Below are positions 22,200-34,100 of a DNA stretch of 64,000 nt, one piece after another. The DNA is from Simmondsia chinensis. Taxonomy: Eukaryota > Streptophyta > Magnoliopsida > Caryophyllales > Simmondsiaceae. The notes beneath the pieces are model-generated. The model did not search any database, was not told where the DNA came from, and was given only the letters and a program-made list of their open reading frames with translations. The stretch spans positions 38,703,938-38,767,937 of the forward strand of contig JAGTTD010000001.1 in the NCBI GenBank assembly GCA_018398585.1, in the 5' to 3' direction. Numbering within the stretch: position 1 is the stretch's first letter; each line of letters opens with the position of its first letter. The position numbers and the translations under genes were made by a program.

Positions 22200-24000
22200 T
22201 ATCATCGAACTAGAAGTTCAAGGAATTGTTCACTTGTAAAAATGTTACAAGCCAATTGTCAAATGTGTTCACTAATGGGAAGAGAGAGACCAAATAATAT
22301 GTCCCCACAATAGATGCTCCTACTCGAATTTATATCCCAATTGAGCGATATTCTAATATATTGAGAAATGCATCCATTGCATGGTAGGTTTATCAGTTCC
22401 AAATATTCGAATTTAAGAAAGAAAAAGGAGCAACATGAAAAAGATTGGTCCAGCTATTATGAAACTCTTGAGGAAAAAAACTCTGCAGAGATAGTAATAC
22501 GTGTAAATAAAATTTTTTAAGATTATTAGGTACCTGAAACTACTGAAGCTCATGAAACTATTGAAATTTTGATGATAAAGAGATCTCTATGAATTTTGGG
22601 ATATGATGGAACCGAAATGGAAATTGATCAAATATTTGTATATATAGTAGCTACTGGTATGATCGAATAAATTGAAAATCTTGAACATGACTTCGTTCAA
22701 GAATGCCAGCAAAGAAATAATTGGCTAAAATAGAAAGACGTAATTCAGGCTGAATTAGTCATGTATAATTTTTTTTGTCTAAAGAGTAAAACTTGTAAGC
22801 TACTTGTGAATATTAGCGCAAGAGAATGAGGTGGTTTGATACAAAACACGATTTGCAGCTTAAGGTTTATTACAGAGACCAGAAATAGATGAGACATACA
22901 TATATAAGGAATGGATACAATTAATCTGGTGGTCTCTATATGCATCATATATATGGTAACAGCTTATTTGTATTTATTGCATACGATGATATTTATATTA
23001 AAGTCCCCAAAGAACCAAAGATGCTAGAAGCATATAATTTAAAACCACGGTACATATCTACTAAAAGAGAGATATGTTAATATCATTATGACTCCTAAAA
23101 AGTTTGAAAAAGCTGTTACATACAAAAATTAAGAACTTGAGATATCTCAGAAAGGAAAAATTTTGTCTCGACCAGTAGATTAAGTACTAATATGATAGAA
23201 TATTAATTTATTGGTCAACTTATACGAGGATGGTACTTAGGTATGTAATTTGCATGTATTTAATGCCATAAATGATATTTAATTATTTGATTATAGATAA
23301 AAATCTCTTTGGTCCTTAATAAAGTAATGAATAAATTTTTGACCCTGAAGTACCATATCTTGGTTTAAGTGATGCATTGATATAGTTGTCACAATACCAA
23401 CTAGAAACATCTTTGGTTAACTTGTCACATACATATATATAGTACGACATCAATATGAAAGCATTAGAATGCTGCTAAAACGTCTATCCTAATGGATTAA
23501 CTGGTATAACATTATGATATTATGTCAAACTTGCAATTAATTTTGTATGCGAGTACTGGTTATTTAGTTGACCGGCATAAGGTAAGTGACAAGAATGCTA
23601 TTTAGTTATATATCTATAGTGCTATGTTTTGGCTATCAACTAATAATTGCAGCTACCACTAGCACTTATGAGCAAGTAAAGAATGGGTATTGTTAAGACC
23701 CTTGGTCTAACATACTTTTCTAAGCTGTCAAAGATCAAGATGAGTCAGATAGTATCATATGAAGATAAGTCTACATGTATTGCTCAAGTTAAAGAGATAT
23801 GACAGAACCAAGCATATTTTGGAGAAGGTCATTTCTCGAGCTTATGAAGAAGGGTGAAGTACATTCGCTTAAGACCTGGAAGAGTTATTCAAGAAAGCAG
23901 AGTTATTCAAGAAAGCATCTACAATAAACCTTCGAGAAATCGACATAAGATTGGCATTCACCAACTCTGAGACATCCTGGCTAATGTGCACCCATGAGGG
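22200..24000 (+). pseudogene. Copia RT/RNase H remnant after the nested insertion
   Basis: Broken frames read DAPTRIYIPIERYSN, then RT-like text (SLWSLI, a long loop, then a YEDGT-like block) and a C-terminal section. At about 24000 comes GAGGGGGGTTAA followed by a TTTTTCCCACTGAGTTTTTTCC-like leader, typical of the 3' end of this Copia lineage. No open frame is long enough to be functional. Confidence 0.6.
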
Positions 24001-24174
24001 GGGTTAAATACACACTGTACTCTTTTGCCTGTCGTTATGGTTTTTCCCACTGAGTTTTTTCCTTGCAAGGTTTTTAATAAAGAAACTCAGAAAAGCGTAT
24101 ATAACTTGAACACTATACTCTTTCAAAAGTGTTTGTTTCGCAAACATTTTAAAGGAAAATATCCAAAGGGGAAC

Positions 24175-24697
<523 letters not shown>

Positions 24698-25031
24698 CTT
24701 TTTAATTTTTAAAAAATTTCTTTTAAACATTGAAAACTATTCAAAACATTAATAGTTTTTTGTTTTTTTTGTTTTTTTAACAGCAGAAGTAAAAGAGCAC
24801 TAAAAAAAAGCTATAATAACAAACACAACCTTTGGTCAACCTCCCTACTCTTACCCGAAAAGCAACAAACCTAATGGAGTGCATCCCCTAAAATGTGAGG
24901 TCGCCTTAAATCTCACATTCTCACTAAAATCTCCTTCCTTGATCCCCTTTTTCCAAATTTCCGACCCCTTTTGCTTCCCCCAATTCCTTGCAAAACCTCG
25001 AAGAAATTTTGAATTTGAAAATCATTACAAA
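24698..25031 (+). promoter_or_regulatory. Promoter and 5' leader of the Rossmann-fold gene
   Basis: Only 334 bases separate the Copia 3' LTR from the start codon. The stretch is AT-rich up to about 24830 and pyrimidine-rich near the start codon. No clear TATA box could be chosen. The LTR therefore lies in or next to the core promoter, an inference from position only. Confidence 0.5.
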
Positions 25032-25141
25032 ATGTCATCAATTGTATCTTTATCAGGCATTTCACCTACTCCTTCAACCACCCACGCAGCTCTCTTTCCC
25101 TCTCTTCTCCACTTCCCTTCTCAATTGCCTTTCCATTCCCG
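25032..25141 (+). CDS. Exon 1: transit peptide
   Basis: Codes MSSIVSLSGISPTPSTTHAA and the following Ser/Leu/Pro-rich region. The donor is CCCG|GTATCT. The ATG is the first in frame and is followed by a transit-peptide-like composition. Confidence 0.88.
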
Positions 25142-28100
25142 GTATCTCTCTTTTTCTCTCTCTGTGGATTGTAGTATTTGTTTCATTTGATGTGGATTTG
25201 TTGCTTTGTTTATCGCTTTCTAGGTTTACTGGTTGGTTCCTCAATTTTATATCGCTGCCCATGGCTCTGTTCAGCAGTTTGTAATGAGTGATCGAGTGAG
25301 ACTATACTGTATCATAAACTCCATAAGGCTTGGCTTGGCTTGGCTTGGCTTGTTTGGAGCTGCAGCTGAGCTGAGCCAGCATGCTTAGCTTATTAAACTG
25401 AGCCCAAGCCTATTGAAGCTCAAGCTTGTAGGTTCGTGAGATTAAATGAGCCTTGAGCTTATTTTAATGTAAGTTATTAGCTTAAATTCGCGAGCCAAGT
25501 TTGAGCCTAAATAAGTTGAGCCTGAGCTTAAACGAACCCAAATGAGCCAAAATTGAGGGTAAATGAGCCTAAATATCAAAATTGAGCTCAACCGAGCCGA
25601 GCTCGAGCTTGAAGTTTGCGAGTTCACCTTCGAGCTGAGCCCAAGTCGAACTTAATGTAAATGAGTTGAGCCTGAAGAGCTTAGGTTTGGCTCAGCTCAA
25701 ATACACCCCAACTGTCGGTGTGCCCCACAAGTGGTTCGACTTGATATGCCCTAGAATCGTGTCATTGGTCTAACCGGGTATTTCTCCCCCCAAACCTGCG
25801 ACTGGGTTCAACCCATTGTATGGATAGGTCTGAACCTTTTGTACTCTCCCGACCTGCGGGTCAGGTCACGGATCAATCCAGTTCGACTTGTTGGACACGA
25901 CTAAGTGCACCAATGGGTGTGTAATATTATTGGATCATGGTATTAGCTTTTGTGATCCAATCATTTTCTGACACACGTATTTTGTGCTCAAATGGGTGTG
26001 TAATTTGGGTATATGAAGCCTTTTTCTGTTAAGAAAGGTTATGCCATGTGGTCTTGAGGTGTATTTTTCTGCCGTTGAGGCCTTTAGTCCAGTGGTAGAA
26101 ATGCTATCTAAGTTTCAGGTTTTAGGACATTAGATCTTAAGCTTAAGTGTATGTGGGAATGGTTGTTGGTAAAATTATACAATCCAAAACTTAGAAGGGT
26201 ATTGATGCGTAGCTAGAATCTAGGCTCTATTACGAGTGCTGACGTAGTAGGTAGAGCCATGTCTAGAAGGCTCGCTTATCGCTTATCTCTTTTTCCCATC
26301 ACGGTTGTAAAAAGAAAATTATACAATCCTCAATTTCATGAGACTACTGCACCAGCCTTGGGCATAGTGTTTACTATAGAAATATCAGAAAGTTGGTCAA
26401 CTTTCTGTTCCTCATGTTTGGATGCCTACCAGCTCTGGACTTCCCATGTAAAACACTCTATGTGCTTTTGTTTCGAAAAGCAGTCATTAGTCTTAACTTG
26501 CTTTGCTGGTGAGTGCAAACCTGTGTTCTTATACCCTCTACGTGAGATCATGAACTGAAATTGTAGGTTTCTTGGACTCAGGAGACAGATTAATTACATC
26601 TACATATTGGAAATCCCATCAGGTTATGCTCACTGATTGCTACACGGTTTGGTGTGTTTTGAGTGCAAAATGTCATATACTATCTTGATCCACACCCGGG
26701 CACAGGTATCTTGGGGTTGGATGAACACTCTTAGTGGCAGCTAAAATTTGTGCTTTCACAAATTATTAGAAAAAGTAAATAGCTACTATTGTTTGATGGA
26801 AGTAACTCTCTCCTTTGTAAATTAGGATCCAGATTCAACTTAAAGTATACGTGGAATAGTGCTGTGGTCCTCTCACACTCCCCTACATTTACGCTTGTTT
26901 GATGGAAGTAAATGGGGCATTTGGTTTTAGTATTCATATAACTAAGGTGGTAAATGGGTTTGTTGAAAGTGATATCCCAACTTCTTTCTCTGTATGTTCT
27001 CTTGTCAACTCTTGGGCCCATGGATGCACTACAAACTACATTTATTTAGATGGTAATTGAGGCATTTGCTCATGTTCTTTTTGTTTATCTTTTTGGGTTG
27101 TGGCTTAACACATCTTTCCATATAATAATACTGTAATGCCTAGGATATGGTGAGCGTGCACAATTCTTGTGCGGGAAGGTCTTTTGTGCTTTGCTGTAAT
27201 ACTGAGCAAAGTTTGTAACTATTGAATTATGTTCTTTTACAGCTTTAGCAGGTTGCATGTCAAGTGCAGTTATGCAGAAGCAAACATCAAGGAGGACTCC
27301 ATAACCTCTACCATAGATGTTGCAGCTGATGTTAAGACTGAGAGGGTATGACCTTGCAGGCTGTGGCTGAAATTTCTTCCTTCTCAGAATTTATGTTGGT
27401 AACTTCAGCTTATTCTGGTACTTACTAGAACTAAATGTGTTGGTAGCTGGTTGTCCTAGGAGGCAGCGGTTTTGTTGGATCTGCAATTTGCAAGGCTGCA
27501 GTGTCAAAGGGCATAGAGGTCATTAGTGTAAGCAGGTGCAGATAATGCTGGTCTTAATACATATTCATACATTTGTTATCCCTTCGATTAACCAGATATC
27601 TGATATAAATAAGGGTTTAACATTACATAAAGCAAATTGCTCTGCTTTGTTAAGTCATAATTTTTTTACTGTGAAGTTCCCCAGATCAGTATTTTTTTAT
27701 TTGATTATTATCTGGGTCCCTATTCCAGGTCATGAAACTTCAAATATTTTTGCAGGTCAGGTCGGCCTTCTTACTCAGAATCTTGGGTAGATCAGGTTTC
27801 CTGGATACCAGGCATGTTTCAACTTTTATGCCACTTGACTAGGTTGCGCATATTGTAACTGGTTAAAAACACTGTAAGAGACACGAAGGGAAATAGTTTC
27901 TCTTTGCTGTATATAGCTCAATTCATATAAATCTGTTTGTTAATTACTTACCTGGAGTTACTATAATATGGGGAAAAAACAACAGTGAATAAGGCCATCC
28001 ATCTATCTTGCGAACAAGTATTCAGAATTTTAGGCATATAGGTTTCATAATGATTGCTTGGACAATGTTGAAATTATCTTGGGTATAAATGGTTATCTAC

Positions 28101-31100
28101 TTGAGCAAGTTTGTTGGACGATCTGGCATGTGAGCTTACATCGTCTACAAAATGAAGCGAATCCATATTTACTTCTTTTTTTTCAACAGTGAAGTCAATT
28201 TGCATTTGCAGTAGTATTGTGATGCTTAAGAAATGAAATTTCATTTATAAACAATCTTTAAATTAGCATAATCCCATGGGCCAGAGAAAGTTGGAGGCTT
28301 GTGCGGGCAGCTTATTTCTGTGGCTTCTGACCATAAATCCTTGTCTAAGATTGCTGGTGTATTTCCTTCCATTACCTTCTTTCTTGGGATGTACCTGGTG
28401 GAATGGATTGGGGATAACTCTCAAAGTCTCAGTCAGGATACTCCAGGAAAATGAGTAGTTCTAGAAATATTCACAGAAGAACCACTTTGTGTATCTAAAA
28501 TACTCAGAGATTTGATGACTGTAAGAAGAGTTACTAGGATTAGGAATGTTATTAGGTCATACACGATGAAGAAATGTTTATGCAGAATACATGGAGTATA
28601 ATTGGAAAAGTTGAAGATTAAAGAAAGCATAAATATGAAAAATCTTTTTCAAAATTGAAGGAATCACCTGCCATGGATCGTAGAGGAATAGGATCCACTT
28701 CTAGCATTCTCAGGAAGAGGTATCTATTGTTTTGGTGTGGGATGGGCTTTTATTGAAAGAAAGGCTCACCGTGGAAATGCTCGTGATGTGCTTGCATGGA
28801 AAAGGAGGGCCTCTGACGGTTGTTTTCTACGAGTATTTGCTAGTTAAGTGAAATAGTCGATTCTGAGTGCTCTTGAAAACAACTTTGAGCTTCTGTTAGG
28901 TATATTGGCTGTGTTTGGAAAAATTTTACAGCCACCTTTGTAGAAGTTTGGGTGTTTTGGCACTAGGTTGGAAAAACTGCTTTCTTAGAGTCAGATTTTT
29001 GAGGAGAAGGGAGGAGGTTTGCTTTTAGAAATAGATTGTTTGGAAAAACATTTTTGGGGTAAAAGACAAACTTATTCTACTGGGATCTAATGGAGCCATT
29101 ATGTGGTCCTACACGTGGTTTTTGTTGCTTTCTTGGATTTGGAGCTTGCAGTGAAGGTCCAAATCTCTTCAGGAATAACTGTTGGGTGAAGAGGGACAGC
29201 TGGAACTCATTTAACTTGCAGATAAATCATAGAATAACCCAGTCAGGATGAATGAGTTTCTTACATTTTAATATTAGTCAATCTGTGTGGAACCAGTGCA
29301 TGCCATGTTGAAACAAAAGTTGATGCAATTTGAAACTACTTTCAAGGGATTGATTTCCTGGTTTAGATTCTTGTCATTGTTGAGAAAGAAGACACTGTCA
29401 AGGTTTGAAGACTGATGGCCTAAAAAACAACCTACTTATGGCTGGAATTATTAAGGGTTGCATAAATGAGGTTACTCTTGGACTCCTAGGTGTTATGATT
29501 GTAGATGCCTATAAATAGGGTCCTTTTGTGCCTAGTATTGGCAGGGGAAATCATGGAGAGCAAAATAGTGGAAGGTAGAGTATGAGTAAGAAACGTTGTT
29601 GTAATACTTCTGTTCCTATAGTGAAGTTATTTTGCCCCCCCTCTGTGGATGTAGGTTTCGGCCAAACTACGTAAATTAAAATGTTTAATTTTCTCCAATC
29701 GCTTTTTTTGTTTTTGCTATTTCAATTTAGGGTTTGGTGTTTGTGGGTCGTTCTAAAGGAGACAACACATTTTTTCTACACAAGTTCAACTTGTGTTTGC
29801 TTGGTCTTTACAATGATTCAAGGGCATTTGGGGTCACAAACCTTTCTGTACTGTCTAGTAGATTAAGTCAATAAGGCTTCATATTTTGGGTGTAAGGGCA
29901 TGGCCTGGGGCTGTGCCTGGTGTCCATGGCCTTGTGAGTTTCTCTCTATATTATGCTTAAGTTTGGTTGGTCTTTTTACAGAACTTTGTGGTTTAAGATC
30001 TTCCTCTTCGTGGGTATGCAGGGGATGTTTTTTATGTGAACTGGGATGAAGTACTTGTTGGTGCTACAGCAGTCGTTTCAACCCTTGGAGGCTTTGGAAA
30101 TGAGGACCAAATGAGGAGGATCAATGGCGAGGCTAATGTTGTGGCTGTGAATGCTGCAAAAGATTATGGTAAGTATCTCTCAACGCTTGTACCTAGATAC
30201 GCAAAAATGATATCCTCACCATTGTCATTTGTGCTTTCCTTAACACCAAGTCCATCCTCTCCACTTTGGGGGTTCCTAAGCATCTCTATGCCTATTGAAT
30301 CCATGCCCGACCAAGTATACATGTACTTAGTCTGAAGTAGCCAAATGCTTAAGAAATGTTAGTTTTATTTAAGATAGTTTTATGATCTCCGTTAGGCTTT
30401 GGTTATATTAGTGTTTATAGTGAAGAACCTAAAAATCTAATTAAAAAGGAATTGCTAAAATGATAATAATAGACTCCTAGTAAGTTACTAACAAGATTGC
30501 GAATAAAAAGTCAAATTATAAGTATAAAGAGTTGAGTTCTAATTTTAAAGTAATCATAATAACAACTATATATATCCTAAAAGATGGAATTTAGAACAAT
30601 TCAAATTATCAGTAAATATCCTAGATCTAAATCTTGACTCTTAATTCTTAATCTCTACCAAAGGGTATAATAAGTAGATAATTCCGAGGTTAGAAGATAT
30701 GTGATCCTATTCTCTGGCCGACTTAAATCCCTTTTGGTCACCAAAGTGGCCAAAAATGAACTTTTTGGTCAGCCAAGTTAAAATTTGAAAGATTTATGTC
30801 AAGTTCCTAAGATTCGTGCCTTGATCATCGGTTAGGGTTTAATAAAAGAATTTGAGAGTTAGGTGAGAAAGAAGGGAAATTAGATGAGTAGTAGAATTGG
30901 GGTTTTGAGATGAGAAGAGAAAGAGAAAAGAACACTTGAGATGAGAAGAAGAATTCATAACTTGAATTCATTCATTTGATTTAATTGTATTCATAGATGA
31001 TTCCATTACATTGCTAATGCCTTCTATTTATAGTAATCTAGTAAAATAATTCTAGAATCTTCTCAAGCTAATACAACCTGCAAATATTCAAATAAAATGG

Positions 31101-34100
31101 CGGGAAATAACTAACTATTCAAATAAAGGCGGGAAAGACAAATTATTCAAATATTGGAGGGAAATACGGTTGGAGGAGTGTTCCTCTTGCCCTTCTAGTT
31201 GCTTCTAGACTCTTCTTAGGATGAGGTGTGCCTTAGGGGGTTGATTGGATGACCGGTTGTGATGATTAAGGCTAAATGACATGCCTTTGACACTATCGTG
31301 TGATCCTTGGCTTGTGAATGGTGCTTGACACTATTGGGTGTCATGATACTGCCTAGCGGTACCTAGTCTAGGCCCCAGTCGTTGCCCAACGGTGTCATGA
31401 CAAGGCCCTGGCCGCAATCTGAACAAGGCCCTTGCTGAACCTCCTCGGCCCTTGACACCCACTTCTGCCCGTGATATGCGACCCCTGACACGGACCCGGC
31501 AATGACCCTTGCCACTGTCTTGGCTCGGTTGCTAGCCTCCCTTGACCTTGTCACGGCTAGGGTTGTGACAATCCCTTCCCCTTCAATTTGTCTTTGTCCT
31601 CAAGGGCGTTATTAAACTTCTAACTATTACATATATATTTTCCTAATACATATTCTACTAGTATCGTAACTAAGTACTTAGATCTATTACATTATTTCTA
31701 CTACTAAGTACTTCTTTATTATTCGTTTCCTACCCGATCCCTTCCCTTACAATCAATTGGAAACTAGGTAGGTTCATGCAAGTGGCACATCTTGTGTCAA
31801 ACCCGGTCTCAGCGAAGTGCTCCCTTGCTTGCGTCTTCTTCTTGAGTGTGCCAATCCCCGTACGAGGGAAGTGCACCCATGCTTGCGCTTCCTCTATGAA
31901 GACTCTTCGTGCACCTCTAGTCCAAGTGCGATGGTCTTGACATGATGTTGTTTTCATTTGTTGCGGACCTGGATGCTGGGCTGTTATCTTGACAGTGCTA
32001 CCCAGCTGCTGTAGTGGCTGCTTCCGCTTAACACTCGTCCTTTGTACATGGCCAACACCACGCTTATGCTGCGCTGCTGATTGTTTCTTCATAGCTAGAG
32101 CAAACAGCGCTTGACAATGGCCAAGTGTACTGTCCTGCGCACTCTCTTGAGCCTTATTGCATGAGTTGTCAACTAGCTGCTGTGGCTCTCTTGATACGGT
32201 AGCGCCCAGGTCCCGTTGAGGATTGTCGTTCACTATGTGCGCATTCCCCTCAACTAAGTGCACATGGATGCTGACATTAGCATTCTCTCCGTGCGTCTCT
32301 TCCTCGGTCATGATGTCAATGTGGAGGTTGTTCTCAGGTTCCGGGCAAGGTAGGGCAGCTTCCCACCCTGACTCACACGAATTCTTGACATTCATCTTGT
32401 CAAGAAAAGTGATGTCTTGATTTTCCCTGGTTGCCACTTTGTGAGCGCAATCGAGTTGCCTTGTCATCTCGGGCATTGTAGCTTGCAACTCTCCCTGAAA
32501 GGCTCGGACCTCTTCCATATTATTGTCATACTCTTTCTCGGTTGATGGCAAGGCTGTGCCTGGCCGTTCCTTGCCAACATGAGGCTGATCAATACTGAGT
32601 TGCTGGTGCGGTTGCATCGGTTGTCTCCCAATGCCAACTTGCTCACCCTGGTTGATTGCGAATCTCTTCATCGTTTCATTCAGCGATTCCAACGTGGATC
32701 GTAGACCCTCGGTGATTCGAGCCTGGGAATCCACCGAAGACTTCAGATTATTGTTGATCTTAATCTGATTCTCCGAGATCATCTCCAATCTCTCCAATCG
32801 TTTCTCTACTGAGTCGATTCTCTGTTGAACTTGATAGCCGGAGGTCTCCTCCAACCATTTCTCGAGTCCTTCCTTATACTCATTTGTTTCAAGGACACGG
32901 TAATCTTTAAGTGAGACTTGGATGTTCATCACACAACATTCGTCGTAGATGCACCTTCCGTGTAACCTCTTTCGTGCAGTTTCAGCATTTTCTTTTGAGG
33001 TATACGTCACTTGAGCTTCAACCTTCAAGCTAGAGGTTGAGTTGATCTTGATCTCTTCAAGGCAACCATAAGAAGAGAAGACTTGGCGGAGGACGTTTTC
33101 GGTGACGGGGTAGAGAACCTCCCACACTTTAACAAGTAGTGTAGATCCTTGATCCATTCTTGCCATCATCGTCCCATCGGTTCTATAATGTTTTCTCAAG
33201 CTATCCTTAAGTCCAATCACACCGGTGGAAAGAACTAAGCACTAAGGACACTCAAGTTCAGCCTTAGATTGCACAATAGCAATCGTTGAGCTGCCTTTGC
33301 AAAGTGATTCTGCTGCTGGACCTTCACTTACTGCTGTACTGACCTCCCCTTGCGGTTGCGCTGTGCAGATCCACACGGCTAGGACTTGACACAACACGCT
33401 CGGACCAACCTCCAATCGCAGAGCCTAAGTCCAACGCTTGCGCTCTACTTAGGACCTCAAGAATGCGCCACCACTGACTTGATAATCAGGCCAAGTTTAG
33501 TAACAAACAGCACCTTCTGTCACAGCTAATTTTGCAGCCTTGTGCACCGTTTTTTTTTTTTAACTAATTTTTTTTTTTTTTTTCTCCAACTTCAACTCTA
33601 TTCCTTGGGCAATCTTGGTCCTCACACAATTGGTGAATTCTAGCTAATCAAAAATGCGAAATGCTTGTCAACCAAGTACTCTCAAGGATAGGTCCTCAAC
33701 AGATTCAAACCTGTGCTGCTGTTGACAGCCTCGGGTTCCCAGCGCAGTTGCTTGGTTCTCTTTGCTGCTTAACAGCTTCTGGTCCCCAGTGTCAAGTTCT
33801 CACGATCTTGAACTGAATTCAGATTAATGACTGATCTGAAATCAGTACAGTATGCACATGATCCTGAAGCAACAGATCTTGTTCTGTTCAACAGTACACA
33901 ATACTTCCAGGTCGCAGTTTCTCAGCTCCAGATCTGAGTTGAGTTTAGCTGGCCTTAATTCAAACAGGTTGCGTATGATCTTTCAGCAATGAGATCAGAT
34001 CTTGATTTGTTCAGCAGTACACCATAGCTTCTGATCGCAGAAATTAGCTCCAGATCTGAATTCTAACAGGGTAATCATGATCCTTCAACGGCCGAATCAG

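Noticed and set aside
26090..26160. Possible tRNA-like SINE head in intron 1
   Set aside because: A box A-like AGTCCAGTGG is visible but box B is poor and no tail or target duplication was found.
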